A DNA stretch of 64,000 nucleotides from Caulobacter sp. 602-2 (GTDB lineage Bacteria; Pseudomonadota; Alphaproteobacteria; Caulobacterales; Caulobacteraceae), in NCBI RefSeq assembly GCF_011043625.1, contig NZ_JAAKGT010000002.1, forward strand, positions 310,001 through 374,000, read 5' to 3'. The position numbers and the translations under genes are program-made. The notes below the pieces were generated by a model that saw only the letters and a list, made by a program, of their open reading frames with translations, was not told the origin of the DNA and did no database searches. Shown piece after piece: positions 61,837-64,000 of this stretch. Within the stretch, counting starts at the first letter, position 1. Every line of letters starts with the position of its first letter.

Positions 61837-63440
61837 CAGTTCACCCGTCGCTCTCGCCCGGCCCAGTACGGTTCGCGCAGCTGGCGGCGCAGGATCTTGC
61901 CCGAGGCGTTGCGCGGCAAGGCCTCGACGAAGTCGACGCTCTTGGGCGCCTTGAAGTGCGCGATGCGCGTGCGGGCGAAGGCGATGATGTCTTCCGGATC
62001 GGGCGTGACGCCGGGCTTGGGCGCCACCACCGCCTTGACCGCCTCGCCCCACTTGTCGTCGGGCACGCCGATCACCGCCACCTCGGCCACGTGCGGATGG
62101 CCGTAGACGGCGCTTTCCACCTCGGCCGGATAGATGTTCTCGCCGCCGGAGACGATCATGTCCTTCACCCGGTCGTGGATGAAGAGATAGCCGTCCTCGT
62201 CCAGATAGCCGGCGTCGCCGGTGCGCAGCCAGCCGTCGGCGTCGATGGTCGCGGCGGTGGCCGCGTCCAGCTTCCAGTAGCCGGCCATGTTCGACGATGA
62301 GCGCACGGCGATCTCTCCGACGGTGTTGGCGGGTAGAACGCCGCCGGCCTCGTTGAGGATGCGAAGCTCGACCCCCGGCATGGGCAGGCCAGCCGAGCGC
62401 ATGCGCTTGTTGCCGGCCGGATCGTGGTCCTCGGGCGGCAGGTAGACCACCGTGCCGGTGGTCTCGGTCATGCCGTACTGCTGGACGAAGCCGCAGCCGA
62501 ACACCTCGATGCACTCGCGCAGCAGGTCCAGCGGTATCGGCGCCGCGCCATAGAGGATGTGGCTGAGGCGCGAATAGTCGATCTGCCGCGCGCGGGGCAG
62601 CCGCACCACGATCTGCAGCGCGGCGGGCACCATGAACATCTTCGACACCCGGTCCTTCTCGATGAAGTCGAGCACCTTGGTCGGGTCGAACTCGCGCGCC
62701 ACCACGCCCTTGGCGCCGTTGAACAGGCCCACCAGGCCCCAGCCCGTGCCGCCGATATGGGCCACCGGCATGGCCACCAGGCTGACGTCGTCGGGACCCC
62801 AGACGTTCCAGTCCATCGGCGCGCGCTCGGCGGCGGCCTTGCGCATGGCCAGCAGGTTATCGTGGGTCAGCATCGCCCCCTTGGGCTTGCCCGTGGTGCC
62901 CGAGGTGTAGAGCTGCAGCACCACGTCGGACGACTTCAACGGGGTGGCCGGGTCGGCGTGGTCCTGGGCGTCGCGCCAGGCGGTGAACAGCGGCAGGTCG
63001 GCCGGACCGCCCGGCTCCATGGCCACCACTGGCGGCCGCGGCCCCTCCAGCAGCTTGGCCACCTCGCCCACGTGATCGACCAGTTCGGGGCCGACGAACA
63101 CCATCTTCGCCTCGGTGTCGGCGACGATGTAGGCGATCTCGGCGGGGGCCAGGCGCCAGCCGATGGGGGCGGTGACGACGCCCGCCTTGGCCGCGCCCAG
63201 CAGCATCTCGAAATAGAGGTCGCTGTTCTTGCCGACATAGGCGATGCGGTCGCCCGGCTTCAGGCCCTCGGCGACCAGAGCCCGGGCCACCTGGTTGGTA
63301 TGGCGGTCGAGCTCTTCGAAGCGGGTCTCGCGTCCCTCGAACGCGAAGGCCACGGCGTCTGGCCGTTCCTGCGCGTGATAGCGGGCGACGTCGCCCAGCG
63401 TGGGCATGCGGGCGAAGTCGACGGCGGCGGCTCCAGTCAT
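61836..63440 (-). CDS. Fatty-acid/aryl acyl-CoA synthetase (AMP-binding)
   Basis: A 534-residue adenylate-forming ligase activating a carboxylic acid to its CoA ester. The ATG at 63440 follows GGGAGGATCGG. Motifs are LYTSGTTGKPKG (177-188), FVQQYGMTETTGTVVY, GWLRTGDAGYLDEDGYLFIHDRVKDMI in pieces, GGENIYPAEVE and a C-terminal ALPRNASGKILRR with the catalytic Lys. Chain length or ring substrate cannot be told from sequence. It is followed, by ATGA overlap, by the DUF2236 gene and shares its upstream region with the divergent sensor gene. Confidence 0.93.
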   Translation of the reverse strand: MTGAAAVDFARMPTLGDVARYHAQERPDAVAFAFEGRETRFEELDRHTNQVARALVAEGLKPGDRIAYVGKNSDLYFEMLLGAAKAGVVTAPIGWRLAPAEIAYIVADTEAKMVFVGPELVDHVGEVAKLLEGPRPPVVAMEPGGPADLPLFTAWRDAQDHADPATPLKSSDVVLQLYTSGTTGKPKGAMLTHDNLLAMRKAAAERAPMDWNVWGPDDVSLVAMPVAHIGGTGWGLVGLFNGAKGVVAREFDPTKVLDFIEKDRVSKMFMVPAALQIVVRLPRARQIDYSRLSHILYGAAPIPLDLLRECIEVFGCGFVQQYGMTETTGTVVYLPPEDHDPAGNKRMRSAGLPMPGVELRILNEAGGVLPANTVGEIAVRSSSNMAGYWKLDAATAATIDADGWLRTGDAGYLDEDGYLFIHDRVKDMIVSGGENIYPAEVESAVYGHPHVAEVAVIGVPDDKWGEAVKAVVAPKPGVTPDPEDIIAFARTRIAHFKAPKSVDFVEALPRNASGKILRRQLREPYWAGRERRVN

Positions 63441-63597
63441 CCGATCCTCCCTGCGCGCCGTCTTTCGCGGCCGCTCGGATAACATGGTTTTCGTCGTGAC
63501 CCCGGGTAAGTCAACGGTAGCGGGAAACCCGCGTTTGGTCGCGCCGCCGACCCGCCCTAAGCTGTCGACTCGAACGCCCGCGAGGAACCCTCCGTCC

Positions 63598-64000
63598 ATG
63601 ACCAGCTTCCTCCTGCGCCGCGAACAGCGCGGCCTGCTGATCTCGGTGATCCTGGGGCTGGTGGTGGCGCCCCTGCTGCTGTTCCTGGTCACCTTCGAGC
63701 TGCAGCGCGAGTTCAGCCGCGGCACGGTCCTGCGCGAGGCGGTCAACCATTCCTACGACCAGCGGATGCAGCTGCAGACGGTGTTCTCCCTGATGCAGGA
63801 TTCCGAGACCGGGCAGCGCGGCTTCGTCATCACCGGCCAGGAGCGCTTCCTCGAGCCCTACCACGCCGCCCAGCGCCGGCTGCCGGCGCAACTGGCCGCC
63901 CTGCGCGCCATGCGCGAGCATGACGCCGGCGACCTGATCGAGACCGACGACCCCGTCTTCGACCGCCTCGAAGCCCTGATCGCCCGCAAGCAGGCGGTGA
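63598..64000 (+). CDS. CHASE3-domain sensor protein, N-terminal part (cut by window edge)
   Basis: The first 134 codons of a membrane sensor. The ATG at 63598 follows GAGGAA. A membrane helix (about 14-30, LISVILGLVVAPLLLFL) leads into a periplasmic CHASE3 domain: RMQLQTVFSLMQDSETGQRG, then FVITGQERFLEPYHAAQ and LEALIARKQAV. In alphaproteobacteria such domains usually precede a histidine kinase, PAS or GGDEF output, which lies beyond base 64000. The frame is open to the window end. The gap from 63441 to 63597 shows no clear site. Confidence 0.85.
   Translation, partial: MTSFLLRREQRGLLISVILGLVVAPLLLFLVTFELQREFSRGTVLREAVNHSYDQRMQLQTVFSLMQDSETGQRGFVITGQERFLEPYHAAQRRLPAQLAALRAMREHDAGDLIETDDPVFDRLEALIARKQAV

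Overview
The window is very GC-rich and gene-dense, with Caulobacter-type content. It carries xylXBCD of the Caulobacter (Weimberg-like) xylose pathway, a xylE sugar porter, a TetR-controlled acrAB-nodT pump matching the C. crescentus tipR locus, pseudaminic acid genes of the kind used for flagellin glycosylation, many TonB-dependent receptors (TBDRs) and GCTANAWC-type -10 elements. I take it to be a Caulobacter chromosome. No insertion sequence, prophage, CRISPR array, rRNA or tRNA was recognised.

Layout. 1-1106: a TBDR (cut by the window edge) with a DUF2946 protein, possibly copper-related. 1207-3687: a DUF885 peptidase-like protein and a RibD-type reductase. 3885-6740: a Fur-like site, a haem-type TBDR and its TonB. 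6875-14209: a minus-strand xylan side-chain block (GH3, SGNH acetylesterase, GH115 alpha-glucuronidase). 14317-20021: an orphan HigA-like antitoxin, a second DUF885 protein, an M61 peptidase and a CytX-type permease. 20307-25115: PepSY, DUF2271, DUF4198, ApbE and a flavodoxin-reductase, which together look like a flavin-based trans-envelope redox system. 25120-27252: MobA-like, LacI and a small membrane protein. 27324-33852: the xyl operon followed by GH39 xylosidase. 33969-35900: a PadR pair and CorA. 36026-43009: a TBDR divergent from XylE, then GH43 and a CE12-like esterase. 43052-50348: an unknown membrane protein, TipR and AcrAB-NodT. 50508-52318: a divergent sulfotransferase-like / Asp-Asn hydroxylase pair. 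52443-60001: two GH3 enzymes flanking PseG, PseH and PseF. 60186-64000: a second RibD-like protein, a DUF2236 protein with an acyl-CoA ligase, and a CHASE3 sensor cut by the edge.

How it works together. Much of the window is a pentose/xylan utilisation island. GH115, acetylesterases, GH43, GH39 and three GH3 enzymes, most with Tat-like signals, trim decorated xylo-oligosaccharides. A TBDR imports them and XylE brings in xylose. XylB, XylC, XylD and XylX then take xylose to alpha-ketoglutarate semialdehyde. The usual last gene, xylA, is missing from its expected place between xylX and xylB. Four promoters (xylX, GH3 at 14209, xylE, GH43) carry related palindromes of the form TGTTASCGSTAACA, in the same orientation and overlapping a -10-like TAACA. 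A second LacI-like palindrome, near TGACAACGTTGTCA, occurs before GH3 at 57713 and in the TBDR/xylE divergent region.

Two families of palindromic intergenic repeats (4 and 9 copies) fill most gaps. Two copies lie inside the xyl gene run, and one supplies the C-terminus and stop codon of the hydroxylase gene. Start codons were chosen from signal peptides and ribosome binding sites. Functions come from motifs recognised by eye; no database search was run.
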